DNA from: JBGTGG01 sp964398945
Lineage (GTDB): Bacteria > Bacteroidota > Bacteroidia > Cytophagales > Cyclobacteriaceae
Length of the DNA: 64,000 nucleotides
NCBI GenBank assembly: GCA_964398945.1
Contig: CAYNOT010000015.1
Span: forward strand, 76,310-140,309
Direction of reading: 5' to 3'
Both the position numbers and the translations under genes were made by a program. Below are positions 7,777-15,915 of the stretch, piece by piece. The stretch's first letter is position 1, and each line of letters starts with the position of its first letter. The notes beneath the pieces are model-generated. The model made no database searches. It saw only the letters and a program-made list of their open reading frames with translations, and was not told where the DNA came from.

Positions 7777-8668
7777 TATAAATTTGAAACTCTTTTTTGC
7801 CCAATGCACCATTGTACACTTCATCCTCCAACTGTCTCGCCAGCCCAACTTTTCGTTTATTTAAAATAATATTCCGGATATCGTCTTTTACAAACTCCAA
7901 AGGTGAAACATTGTCCGAAATCCTATACTCCAATACACGGAAAAAGTAAAGATAGTCATCAACAGATGTTTCATAATAAGGATTTGCCTTAAGAAACTGG
8001 ATTTTATTTGGAATTTCAGCGAGCGGGGAATTCCGTACCAACTCATCGAACACCATCCAGGTAGAATCGGATAAATGGTAAGCCGCTGAAAAACTCAGGC
8101 AATATGATTTTAACTCCGCAACATCTTTTTCCCGTTTGGAGAATATCAAGTCTTTAATCTTGTTGGTCTTGGGGGCGCTCTTCGGCACTTTTATAAAAGT
8201 GGCCCGCACAATATTTTGCTTGAGAATAAAATTATCAATATTCTCTTTGTAATAGGCTTGTATCTCGGAATTGCTGACTGCCGTATCCAAATTTTGTTTG
8301 ATATAATGTAACTGGTATTCATACGCAATTAAGCTGTAGCGGTAATCAAGGATTTTTCGTTCGATTTCCGCTTCATTAAAATCAATTTTTCGGGAAGCTT
8401 CCTGAATCAGCAACTGTTTCTTGATCCAGCTATTGATATAGGCTTCCACACGTGAAACACTATCGCTGGCGAGGATTCCGGAAGTGACAATCCCCGATAA
8501 TTCATCATGGTACAAATAGGTATTGTTTGCCCGGGCAATGGGTTTACGGGCTGTCGTTTGCTCAGGTTGGTTGTTGAGTTTGCAGCCCACCAACGCCACC
8601 AACAAAAATAATCCACAAACCGGGCTATTTCTGTAACTGCTCAAATGCGTACTTTTTTCCCTTTTCAT
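7769..8668 (-). CDS. PPIase-related periplasmic lipoprotein
   Basis: 299 residues from the ATG at 8666-8668; a TTG three codons upstream is less likely. The signal ends with a lipobox, ALVGC, with Cys29 as the lipidation site. The mature protein begins with a SurA-N-like helical segment (ELSGIVTSG ... YINSWIKKQLLIQEASRKIDFNEAEIERKI). The later part occupies the position of a parvulin domain but lacks recognisable PpiC signature blocks, so isomerase activity is doubtful. A chaperone-type or scaffold role with its two neighbours is the natural inference. It overlaps the upstream foldase gene by 44 nt and the downstream surA-like gene by 8 nt, so the three are tightly linked. Confidence 0.82.
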   Translation of the reverse strand: MKREKSTHLSSYRNSPVCGLFLLVALVGCKLNNQPEQTTARKPIARANNTYLYHDELSGIVTSGILASDSVSRVEAYINSWIKKQLLIQEASRKIDFNEAEIERKILDYRYSLIAYEYQLHYIKQNLDTAVSNSEIQAYYKENIDNFILKQNIVRATFIKVPKSAPKTNKIKDLIFSKREKDVAELKSYCLSFSAAYHLSDSTWMVFDELVRNSPLAEIPNKIQFLKANPYYETSVDDYLYFFRVLEYRISDNVSPLEFVKDDIRNIILNKRKVGLARQLEDEVYNGALGKKEFQIYNE

Positions 8669-10559
8669 TAATCTCAATGGGGTATTTTGATTTTAGGGTA
8701 TCGATCCAGATTTTCTCCAGATACTCTTGATAATCCGTCAATACACTAACCTTTGCCTCTTCCAACGTCATGGGGCCGGGGGGCAGTATATCCAAAATTT
8801 CCGCAAGGTAATACATTCCATTGTTATCCGCTGTTTGAAGCCCTTTGGCCCATTTTACAGATGTTAAAATTGGCCTGTCCTCTTTTTGGAACACATTGCG
8901 CTCCAGCCGGATACCATTTTTGGAGACATACTCTTGGATTTTAACCGAATCCCCTTGTTGTATCAAATCTATCAGCGTTGCTGAAAAACCCGGTTTCTGA
9001 CTAGAATACAAATTCACCTTGGCACGTTCGCCCGCCTGGTAATGATTGGCGTTTGCCGCAAAGAATGCTGATACGCCAACGGAATCTTCGGAGGCCTTGT
9101 TCCACACTTCCTTTTCCATAATCTCGAAAAGCAAAATACCTTCGTAATACTCTTTCAATAGCATGGCGTATTCAGGGTGTTGAGCAAGGATGCGGTTTTC
9201 TTCCAACTGCATGATGCACTCCTGAACATACGCATCGTATGTTTTTTCGGCATTTGCTTTTGCTGCGGCCGGATTGCTCTTTTCTATAAAAGCCATAAAA
9301 CCGTGCACGTTGTATTGCACCCCATTTAAATCAAAGAGTTGATCGTTGGCTATTTCAGTTTCATCACCTTCATCTTTTAAATGCTCAAGGATTGCTGCTT
9401 TTGTTTTTAGGTTTTCGGTGAAACGATATTGCTTTTTCAACTTCGCCAAAAGTTGTTGCCTCGAAACTTGCACGCGTTGATCCCTCGACACCCTGCTTTT
9501 TAGGGAAGGCTCCAGTGTTTCAAAAGAAGGCAAGGGAATCCTTCTTTGCAACCGTACAATGTGCCAACCGTACGCGGTTTTGAATGGATCGGAAATGTCC
9601 CCACTATTTTTTAGTGCGAATGCAGCTTCTTCAAATTCAGGAACGGAAGCCATGCCCCTGATCCCAAAAGGACGGATTAGCCCGCCCGCATCTTTCGATC
9701 CAGGGTCTTCTGAAAATTGTTTGCACAGCTCATCCCATGCAACCCCGGCTACCGCTTGCTCGCGGATTTTAAAAATCTGGTCACGCACAGCGGCATCATC
9801 TTTACCACCGGCAACACGTAGCATGATGTGGGAAACTTCAACCTCGCCACTGCTCGGGCGTTTATCAAAAACTTTGATCAAATGATATCCAAATTGTGTG
9901 CGCACCGGGCCAACTACCTCGCCAACTTTAGCGCCATAAGCAGCAGACTCGAAAGGATACACCATTTGCAGCGCGGTGAAATACCCAAGTGATCCTTGAT
10001 TCTGTTTTGCGGACGGATCTTCAGAGAACTGTTCGGCCAGCGCACCGAAGTCTTCGCCCTTTTTTGTCCGCTCTTTTAACTCCATGCATTTTTTAAAGGC
10101 AACCAGTGTATCTGCCGGGGCGGCATCCTCTTTCACACCGATCAGGATATGCGAAGCCTCCAGCTCAAATTGCAACCGCTCGTATGTTAACCGTACCAGG
10201 CTGTCGATGATTTTATTATCGGGCAAATAGGGTTTTCTCAATTCATCTTTATAGGAGTTATACTCCTTTTTGAAAGCAGCAGTGGTATCCATGCCACGGC
10301 TTTTTGCTTCCGTTACTTTCAACTTGAATTTTATATAGAGATCAAAATACTCCTGGATTTTTTCGGGTGTATGGTCCGCGGCAGACGGATGGTTTTTTTT
10401 ATATAAATAAACAAACTCATCGGCTGGCACTACCTGGTTTTGTATTGAAAACAAAGCAGGGCTTTCTACAACCTTTCCACGCGCACCTTTTTTTGATCGT
10501 TGTGCCAACGTTGAAAATGAAGAAACAATAAGTAATATGAATAGAATACTTCTGGTCAT
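8625..10559 (-). CDS. Large peptidyl-prolyl isomerase with two parvulin domains
   Basis: 644 residues. A cleavable signal (MTRSILFILLIVSSFSTLAQ) places it in the periplasm. Two PpiC domains follow one another: ASHILIGV ... FGALAEQFSEDPSAKQNQGSLG ... FGYHLIKVFDKR (about 137-240) and VSHIMLRVAGG ... DELCKQFSEDPGSKDAGGLI ... YGWHIVRLQRR (about 243-345). The C-terminal ~290 residues are helical without a domain I can name. Bacteroidota often carry such extended PpiD/SurA-like foldases beside SurA. It starts 15 nt after the anti-sigma-type kinase gene, with no promoter box or terminator visible in that gap, so it is probably co-transcribed with the regulatory genes. Confidence 0.9.
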   Translation of the reverse strand: MTRSILFILLIVSSFSTLAQRSKKGARGKVVESPALFSIQNQVVPADEFVYLYKKNHPSAADHTPEKIQEYFDLYIKFKLKVTEAKSRGMDTTAAFKKEYNSYKDELRKPYLPDNKIIDSLVRLTYERLQFELEASHILIGVKEDAAPADTLVAFKKCMELKERTKKGEDFGALAEQFSEDPSAKQNQGSLGYFTALQMVYPFESAAYGAKVGEVVGPVRTQFGYHLIKVFDKRPSSGEVEVSHIMLRVAGGKDDAAVRDQIFKIREQAVAGVAWDELCKQFSEDPGSKDAGGLIRPFGIRGMASVPEFEEAAFALKNSGDISDPFKTAYGWHIVRLQRRIPLPSFETLEPSLKSRVSRDQRVQVSRQQLLAKLKKQYRFTENLKTKAAILEHLKDEGDETEIANDQLFDLNGVQYNVHGFMAFIEKSNPAAAKANAEKTYDAYVQECIMQLEENRILAQHPEYAMLLKEYYEGILLFEIMEKEVWNKASEDSVGVSAFFAANANHYQAGERAKVNLYSSQKPGFSATLIDLIQQGDSVKIQEYVSKNGIRLERNVFQKEDRPILTSVKWAKGLQTADNNGMYYLAEILDILPPGPMTLEEAKVSVLTDYQEYLEKIWIDTLKSKYPIEINEKGKKYAFEQLQK

Positions 10560-10574
10560 GACGGTAGCTAAAAA

Positions 10575-10997
10575 TTATTGTTCAGCGGGGATCTTCTTTG
10601 TAAGGATACAAATATTTTTTCCGGATTGCTTGGTGTAGTCTACCGTATCCATAATTGATTTCACCAATCGGATACCCAATCCTCCTTTTCTTTTTTGATG
10701 GACGATCCTATCGATATCGGGTTCGTGAAAACGGTTGATATCAAAGGTGTTTCCATCATCAACAATTTTAAAAACGAGCACACTCTTTTTGTCGGTGTCC
10801 ACAATCAACTCAAACAAATCATCCGGATTGCAATGATGTGCATGGATCATGAGATTGGAGCACATCTCATCCAAGGCAAGTACAATCTCCCCCACCATTA
10901 CTTCACTGATCGGATATCCCTTAAGTGATTCACGTACAAACTCGCGGATCCCTTTTAAGTTATCGATACTACATCCCACCTTATACTTATACTTCAT
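10575..10997 (-). CDS. RsbW/SpoIIAB-type anti-sigma serine kinase (HATPase_c_2)
   Basis: 140 residues forming a GHKL ATP-binding domain of the anti-sigma-factor kinase class. The N box reads EMCSNLMIHA (E44, N48), the G1 box DDGNTFD (80-86) and the G2 box KGGLGIRLV (104-112). Family members phosphorylate a STAS-domain antagonist and sequester a sigma factor or other target. The cognate STAS protein and PP2C phosphatase genes lie just upstream on the same strand. No sigma-factor gene is nearby, so the output target is unknown. The gene is followed after 15 nt by the large foldase gene. Its ATG overlaps the stop of a 17-codon ORF (ATGA). Confidence 0.9.
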   Translation of the reverse strand: MKYKYKVGCSIDNLKGIREFVRESLKGYPISEVMVGEIVLALDEMCSNLMIHAHHCNPDDLFELIVDTDKKSVLVFKIVDDGNTFDINRFHEPDIDRIVHQKRKGGLGIRLVKSIMDTVDYTKQSGKNICILTKKIPAEQ

Positions 10998-11047
10998 GCT
11001 TCAATTTCTTTTTTCGGGTCACATGGAACCAATTCAATAGTAGCCAT
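10994..11047 (-). CDS. Possible 17-residue small ORF between STAS and kinase genes
   Basis: The minus strand reads ATG at 11047-11045, encodes MATIELVPCDPKKEIEA, and stops with a TGA that overlaps the kinase ATG (ATGA, 10997-10994). Its ATG starts 1 nt after the STAS stop. It thus fills the whole 51-nt gap with coupling-style junctions on both sides. It may be a real micropeptide, a coupling device that carries ribosomes to the kinase start, or chance. No homologue is recognised. Confidence 0.35.
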   Translation of the reverse strand: MATIELVPCDPKKEIEA

Positions 11048-11048
11048 T

Positions 11049-11387
11049 TCACGAAATCACTTTCTTTGCCTGGTCTTTGTCTGCCTCAATTGTGAGCAGT
11101 TGATCCAGCCCTAAAATTTCAAAGGTATTTGCCACCCGCTCATTCATCCCAAACAGCACCATCTTTATATCCTTTTCATTAAATTCTTCGATGTACGACA
11201 TAAAAACACCAAGGCCGGCAGATGAAATATATTCCAATGAGTTGCAGTCCACCAGGATTTTTGTGTACCCTTCGCCCACGCTTTTAGCGATTGTCAAATC
11301 GAGCTCAATGGAGGAACTGGCATCAATTTCCCCGATTAGGATTAATACGTCAGCCTTGTCTTCCTGGATTCTTTTTATATCGATCAT
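11049..11387 (-). CDS. STAS-domain anti-sigma factor antagonist (RsbV/SpoIIAA type)
   Basis: 112 residues, a single STAS domain. It has LIGEIDASSSIELD and the phosphorylation loop DCNSLEYISSAGLGVF, where Ser55 or Ser56 is the expected target of the kinase. Unphosphorylated antagonists bind the kinase and release its partner. This is the middle piece of a complete partner-switching set: phosphatase (32 nt upstream), antagonist, then kinase (51 nt downstream, with a small ORF in the gap). Confidence 0.92.
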   Translation of the reverse strand: MIDIKRIQEDKADVLILIGEIDASSSIELDLTIAKSVGEGYTKILVDCNSLEYISSAGLGVFMSYIEEFNEKDIKMVLFGMNERVANTFEILGLDQLLTIEADKDQAKKVIS

Positions 11388-11419
11388 GTTCTTAAACGGC
11401 TAGTTTCATTGAATGTTTA

Positions 11420-13495
11420 TTATTTAAATTTCACAATCATGGTTGTGTAATCATCGTCAATATTTTCTGTTCCTGTAAATTCATACAAATGTTGGATGAG
11501 GTGCTCCTGGATTTCTTTTGGTGGTTTTGAAATAGCCTCCTGTATAACATTACGAAGGCGGTCGTAACCAAACTCTTCGCCTTTTGGGTTCTTGGCTTCG
11601 TTGATCCCATCCGTGTACAATACAATCACATCATCTTTTTCGAAGATGAATTCCTTTGACTCAATGTAGTTGCAATAATTGTTGCGCACCATGCCAAGTG
11701 CCACCCCTTTGTCCTTCAAATAGGCTGTTTCGCCTGTGCTCGCTTTGTACACTAAAACAGGACAATGGCCTGCACGCGAATACACTACTTTGCGGGCAGT
11801 TGTGTCAATCACAAAAAATGCTGCAGAAATAAAAGAGCCACGCTCCAGGCACCCGATCAACGCCTGGTTGGCACGGTTCATAAAATCCGTTGGCGCGATG
11901 GCCTGTTGTGCCAGGCTGTGAAAAATACCTTTCATCTGCGACATGTGGAACGCTGCTGTCGTTCCTTTTCCAGATACATCTGCAATGATCAGGGAGATGG
12001 CGCAATTGCTCAACCGAAGGGTGTCGTAATAATCACCGCCAACCTCATCTGCTGATTCTGAAAATGCGGCTATGTCGAAACGCTCATCGCTTTCCAGCAC
12101 ATTCGGCAGCAAACTTTTCTGGACTGTTTTGGCGATTTTTAATTCCTCCTTGTACCGCTCATTTTGGAGCGCCTCTTCCAGTAGCCTGAAGTTCTCAATG
12201 GAGATACCCGCCTGGTTGGCAAACGTTGCCACAATTTTGGTCATCTCTTTATTAAAGCCTTCCGGCAATTCCTTTAACAATGCCAACGACCCAATGTCAC
12301 TCCCTTTTACATAAATCGGAAATGATAAAATAGAGCGGAAACGGGATCCTTTTAACTGGCTTAAATGTTTGGATAGGTTTTTTGTCCGGTCACTACCCTG
12401 GTCCAAAACACCCTTTACTTTGCTATTGTTCAAATGACGGACAATATCCGCTGCTTCATGGTCTGAGATTTTAAATGTAAAAATCTTGTTAACGCCATTG
12501 TCTTTCAACTCCAGCCATGCCGCATCTGCAAATACCGTACTGACGGAAGTTTCCAATAGGATATTATAAACGCTTTCTTCATTTTGTTCCGTTTGTATCG
12601 ACTGGCTGATGCGCTGAAAGTTTACAACCTCCTCCAGCTTTTGTTCAAAAACGGAAGTGGTGGGAAGGTTAAAAAGGATAACCAGGAAACTGAAGATGCT
12701 ATAGATGGTGATGAATACCATCAACGAAAGGATAAATGTATTTCCCCTGAAGTCTGAAAAAAAATGGCTGCCGACACCGGCCTCTACCAAACTTTTACTG
12801 ATCGTCTCTGCAAGAAAAGTATTGGTGTAAAAGCAATATAACAGATAAAAAACTGTAAGCAGCAACAATAAAAGGCTGGTCCATTTCTGCCTGAAGTTAA
12901 GGTAAGCAACCCACTTCATGTTGCCCGATAGTATCAGCGCCAACAATACAAAAAATGCAAGCAGGGTTGAGTTTACCCATTCCACATTCTCAAAACCAAA
13001 TGTTTTGTAAAGGAGTGTGGCCAATAACCCGTATTCAAAAATATTCCACAACCTCACCAGCCACTTTGATTTATGGTAGGTGATCAAACGCTTCCAGGCC
13101 GGGAACGCCATCAGCAAAAAACTGATCATAAGGGGAAGGTTGATCAAATAGATAAGGTCAATGAAAACAATATTGGTTGTAAGCACAGTCTCGCCCAACA
13201 AAGTTTCTATTAACCGGAGGGAAAGGGAAATTACGGTGGCAACCAACCCTGTGGCAAACACCCGCCAAAGCAGGTCTACAAAATTCAGGATATCATCATG
13301 CTCAATTTTGTATTTGTAATAGTAAAACAATGAAAGGATGAATAGGGAAAGGAACATCCGGGGCAGCCAAACAGGGATGCCAGGAGTTACTTCACTGTTG
13401 GCACTAAAAACTATCGAAATATCCGTGAATACAAAAGCCAGCCAGGTGACAACACCCAGAAAGAAAGTAAAACGAATAATTGCTTTTGTTCTCAT
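11420..13495 (-). CDS. Membrane-bound RsbU-like PP2C (SpoIIE) phosphatase with GAF domain
   Basis: 691 residues. The N-terminal ~275 residues hold about seven transmembrane helices. A GAF-like domain follows (about 300-450: ETSVSTVFADAAWLEL ... ILSFPIYVKGSDIGSLALL ... FANQAGISIEN), then a linker helix (ELKIAKTVQKSLLP) of the type that controls RsbU-like phosphatases, and a PP2C/SpoIIE catalytic domain with EVGGDYYD, IADVSGKG, GHCPVLVY, YTDGINEA and DDDYTTMIV. These acidic motifs bind the metals. It should dephosphorylate the downstream STAS protein when a membrane or cytoplasmic signal is sensed, making it the input of the partner switch. The start lies 35 nt downstream of the guaB terminator hairpin. 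Confidence 0.92.
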   Translation of the reverse strand: MRTKAIIRFTFFLGVVTWLAFVFTDISIVFSANSEVTPGIPVWLPRMFLSLFILSLFYYYKYKIEHDDILNFVDLLWRVFATGLVATVISLSLRLIETLLGETVLTTNIVFIDLIYLINLPLMISFLLMAFPAWKRLITYHKSKWLVRLWNIFEYGLLATLLYKTFGFENVEWVNSTLLAFFVLLALILSGNMKWVAYLNFRQKWTSLLLLLLTVFYLLYCFYTNTFLAETISKSLVEAGVGSHFFSDFRGNTFILSLMVFITIYSIFSFLVILFNLPTTSVFEQKLEEVVNFQRISQSIQTEQNEESVYNILLETSVSTVFADAAWLELKDNGVNKIFTFKISDHEAADIVRHLNNSKVKGVLDQGSDRTKNLSKHLSQLKGSRFRSILSFPIYVKGSDIGSLALLKELPEGFNKEMTKIVATFANQAGISIENFRLLEEALQNERYKEELKIAKTVQKSLLPNVLESDERFDIAAFSESADEVGGDYYDTLRLSNCAISLIIADVSGKGTTAAFHMSQMKGIFHSLAQQAIAPTDFMNRANQALIGCLERGSFISAAFFVIDTTARKVVYSRAGHCPVLVYKASTGETAYLKDKGVALGMVRNNYCNYIESKEFIFEKDDVIVLYTDGINEAKNPKGEEFGYDRLRNVIQEAISKPPKEIQEHLIQHLYEFTGTENIDDDYTTMIVKFK

Positions 13496-13511
13496 CCGGT
13501 CTAAAAACCCG

Positions 13512-13549
13512 CTTTTTTATAAAAAAGAAGCCAATCCACAAAGATTGGC
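13512..13549 (-). terminator. Rho-independent terminator of guaB
   Basis: On the minus strand GCCAATC, a 6-nt loop and GATTGGC (13549-13530) are followed by TTCTTTTTTAT. It is 90 nt past the guaB stop and only 35 nt before the phosphatase start, so read-through could feed the partner-switch operon. A second small palindrome, CTTTTTTATAAAAAAG, covers 13512-13527. Confidence 0.75.
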
Positions 13550-13638
13550 CTACAATAATAGGAAATGGGCTACTATCTATCAATTCCCTTGTTAACAGTA
13601 CTCTTTTAACTACCACTTCTGGGGGAAGGAAGTAGCGG

Positions 13639-15111
13639 CTACTTTCTACTATAATTTGGTGCCTCGCGGGTAATGGTGATATCATGTGGATGGCTCTCAT
13701 GAAAGCCGGCAGCCGTGATCTTCACGAATTTTGCTTTTTTAAGTCCCTCAATATCCTTGGCACCGCAATATCCCATTCCAGCTCTCAATCCTCCAACCAA
13801 TTGGTATAAAACCTCGGATACAAGTCCTTTATATGGCACACGCCCTGAAATCCCTTCCGGCACTAATTTTTTGATGTCATCTTCCACATCCTGGAAATAA
13901 CGGTCCTTGGACCCGCTTTCCATGGCCTCCAAAGAACCCATACCTCTATATGATTTGAATTTACGGCCTTCATAAATGATCATTTCACCCGGTGCTTCAT
14001 CGGTCCCTGCCAACAATGATCCTACCATCACACTATCCGCCCCAGCGGCAATTGCTTTTACAATGTCGCCTGAGAAGCGAATGCCACCATCGGCAATTAC
14101 CTTTACATTGGTTCCCTTTAATGCTTTCGCGGACTCATACACTGCAGACAATTGCGGAAGCCCGACACCTGCAATAATTCGGGTAGTACAAATGCTGCCT
14201 GGGCCTACGCCCACTTTCACTGCATCTGCCCCGGCTTTTGCCAGTGCTTTTGCCCCTTCTCCGGTTGCCACATTTCCTACCACCAATTCCACTTTGGGGA
14301 ATTTCTTTTTCACCTTCTTTACAGAATCCAACACGCCCTTGGAATGACCGTGGGCTGTGTCAATACTAATCACATCCACACCGGCTTTTACAAGTGCTTC
14401 TATGCGTTCCAAAACATCTGCGGTTACGCCAACAGCTGCGCCAACGCGCAACCTGCCAAACTCATCCTGACAGGCATTGGGCTTGTTCTTTTTCTTTTGG
14501 ATATCCCGGAACGTTATCAGCCCGGTAAGCTTTCCTTTCTTGCTTACAATCGGGAGCTTTTCAATTTTATATTTTTTAAGGATTTTCTCGGCCTGGTCAA
14601 GCGTAATGCCCTCGGGAGCAGTTACCAAATTCTCCTTGGTCATGATCTTTTCAATGGGAAGGTTTAAATCCTTTTGAAAGCGAAGGTCACGGTTCGTAAT
14701 GATGCCAATCAATTTCCCATTGTCATCAATGATCGGAATCCCCCCGATCCTAAACTCACGCATGATATTTTCTGCATCCCTAACGGTAGAGTTGATCAGC
14801 AACGTAATAGGGTCCAGGATCAACCCGCTTTGCGAACGCTTCACTTTGCGCACTTGCTCCGCTTGCTGCGCGATCTTCATATTTTTATGAATGAAACCCA
14901 ACCCCCCTTCCAATGCCATGGCAATGGCCAGGTTTGCATCCGTTACGGTATCCATTGCCGCGGAAACAATGGGTGTATTGAGCGTGATTTTGGGGGTTAA
15001 GAAACTGGAAGTGTTGGTCTCCCTTGGCAGAACGTCTGAGTAGGAGGGCACTAAAAGCACATCGTCATAGGTGAGTGCTTCGAAAAGGAACTTGGAATTT
15101 GAAGTGGCCAT
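13639..15111 (-). CDS. guaB: Inosine-5'-monophosphate dehydrogenase
   Basis: 490 residues from the ATG at 15109-15111; the frame is open 20 codons further up, but that stretch overlaps the promoter. It catalyses the NAD-dependent oxidation of IMP to XMP, the committed step of GMP synthesis. Two CBS domains are inserted in the barrel (about 95-215). The catalytic loop GPGSICTTRI carries the active-site cysteine, preceded by DAVKVGVG. DGGIRFSGD, MVGSLLAGTDEAPGE and the flap YRGMGSLEAM are all present. Length and motifs are those of a normal bacterial enzyme. It has its own promoter and terminator and is divergent from rlpA. Confidence 0.97.
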   Translation of the reverse strand: MATSNSKFLFEALTYDDVLLVPSYSDVLPRETNTSSFLTPKITLNTPIVSAAMDTVTDANLAIAMALEGGLGFIHKNMKIAQQAEQVRKVKRSQSGLILDPITLLINSTVRDAENIMREFRIGGIPIIDDNGKLIGIITNRDLRFQKDLNLPIEKIMTKENLVTAPEGITLDQAEKILKKYKIEKLPIVSKKGKLTGLITFRDIQKKKNKPNACQDEFGRLRVGAAVGVTADVLERIEALVKAGVDVISIDTAHGHSKGVLDSVKKVKKKFPKVELVVGNVATGEGAKALAKAGADAVKVGVGPGSICTTRIIAGVGLPQLSAVYESAKALKGTNVKVIADGGIRFSGDIVKAIAAGADSVMVGSLLAGTDEAPGEMIIYEGRKFKSYRGMGSLEAMESGSKDRYFQDVEDDIKKLVPEGISGRVPYKGLVSEVLYQLVGGLRAGMGYCGAKDIEGLKKAKFVKITAAGFHESHPHDITITREAPNYSRK

Positions 15112-15143
15112 GGCAAATAAATTACGATCTATTATTTGCCGGG

Positions 15144-15173
15144 CAAAGCTAAGGTTAAATTGCCACAACACAA
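15144..15173 (-). promoter_or_regulatory. guaB promoter (TTG-N19-TAGCTTTG)
   Basis: On the minus strand the -7 box TAGCTTTG occupies 15151-15144 and a -33 TTG occupies 15173-15171, with exactly 19 nt between. This is the full Bacteroidota primary-sigma arrangement, 32 nt upstream of the guaB ATG. Confidence 0.7.
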
Positions 15174-15207
15174 GGACGTGGATACAAATCCGTATTAAAA
15201 AACAGGT

Positions 15208-15215
15208 TAACTTTG
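15208..15215 (+). promoter_or_regulatory. Promoter -7 box (TAACTTTG) of rlpA
   Basis: TAnnTTTG match 19 nt upstream of the rlpA ATG in the 123-nt divergent region shared with guaB. Confidence 0.55.
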
Positions 15216-15234
15216 AACCAAACCATTTGCAGCT

Positions 15235-15915
15235 ATGAGAAAACTACTGTTTGCCTTTTTCTTGAATTTTTCATTTTTAGTTGGGTTCTGCCAAATCCAA
15301 TCGGGAAAAGCTTCTTTTTATGCCGATAAGTTTGAAGGTGCCCCCACCGCCAGTGGCGAAAAGTACAAACACAACAAATTGACCGCAGCACACAAAACAT
15401 TGCCCTTTGGCACCAAGGTCAAAGTAACGAACATTGAAAACAACAAAACCGTGGAAGTGGTGATCAATGATCGCGGGCCTTATGTTGAAGGCCGCATTAT
15501 CGACCTTTCAAAATCCGCAGCGGAACAACTTGGTTTTATCAATCGGGGGATCACCGAAGTCCAGATTGAAGTGATCGATGCAGGTGATGGAAAAACAAGC
15601 CAACCCATACGGTCCATTGACCACGTTACCGTGGATGAAAAAGAATATTACGAATTTGAGATTTCACGGCTGAAACCCCACGGTTTTGGTGTGCAGATCG
15701 GAACCTATCAGGAATTGGTAAACCTCATGCGCCTTTCTGAAAACCTGAAGAAATCCTACAAAAAGCAAGTGACTGTCCAGGTGAAGATCATCAACGGGGT
15801 AAAGTATTACGGATTGATCCTTGGCCAGTTCCCCAACCGTGGCAAAGCCGATCAATTCAAAGCTGAGTTGATCGCTAAATTTCCGGATGCCTTTATTGTG
15901 GAGTTTGATCGTTAA
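15235..15915 (+). CDS. rlpA: RlpA-like septal/cell-wall protein with SPOR domain
   Basis: 226 residues. A signal peptide (MRKLLFAFFLNFSFLVGFC) is followed by the double-psi beta-barrel domain of RlpA: GKASFYADKFEGAPTASGE, then LPFGTKVKVTN, NNKTVEVVINDRGPY and GRIIDLSKSAAEQLGF. The C-terminal ~75 residues (FGVQIGTYQELVNLMRLSENL ... GLILGQFPNRGKADQFKAEL) form a SPOR domain that binds denuded septal peptidoglycan. RlpA proteins of some bacteria are lytic transglycosylases acting on naked glycan strands. Cys19/Cys20-type lipidation is not obvious, so it is probably soluble periplasmic. Its stop overlaps the convergent amine oxidase stop by 3 nt. Confidence 0.9.
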   Translation: MRKLLFAFFLNFSFLVGFCQIQSGKASFYADKFEGAPTASGEKYKHNKLTAAHKTLPFGTKVKVTNIENNKTVEVVINDRGPYVEGRIIDLSKSAAEQLGFINRGITEVQIEVIDAGDGKTSQPIRSIDHVTVDEKEYYEFEISRLKPHGFGVQIGTYQELVNLMRLSENLKKSYKKQVTVQVKIINGVKYYGLILGQFPNRGKADQFKAELIAKFPDAFIVEFDR

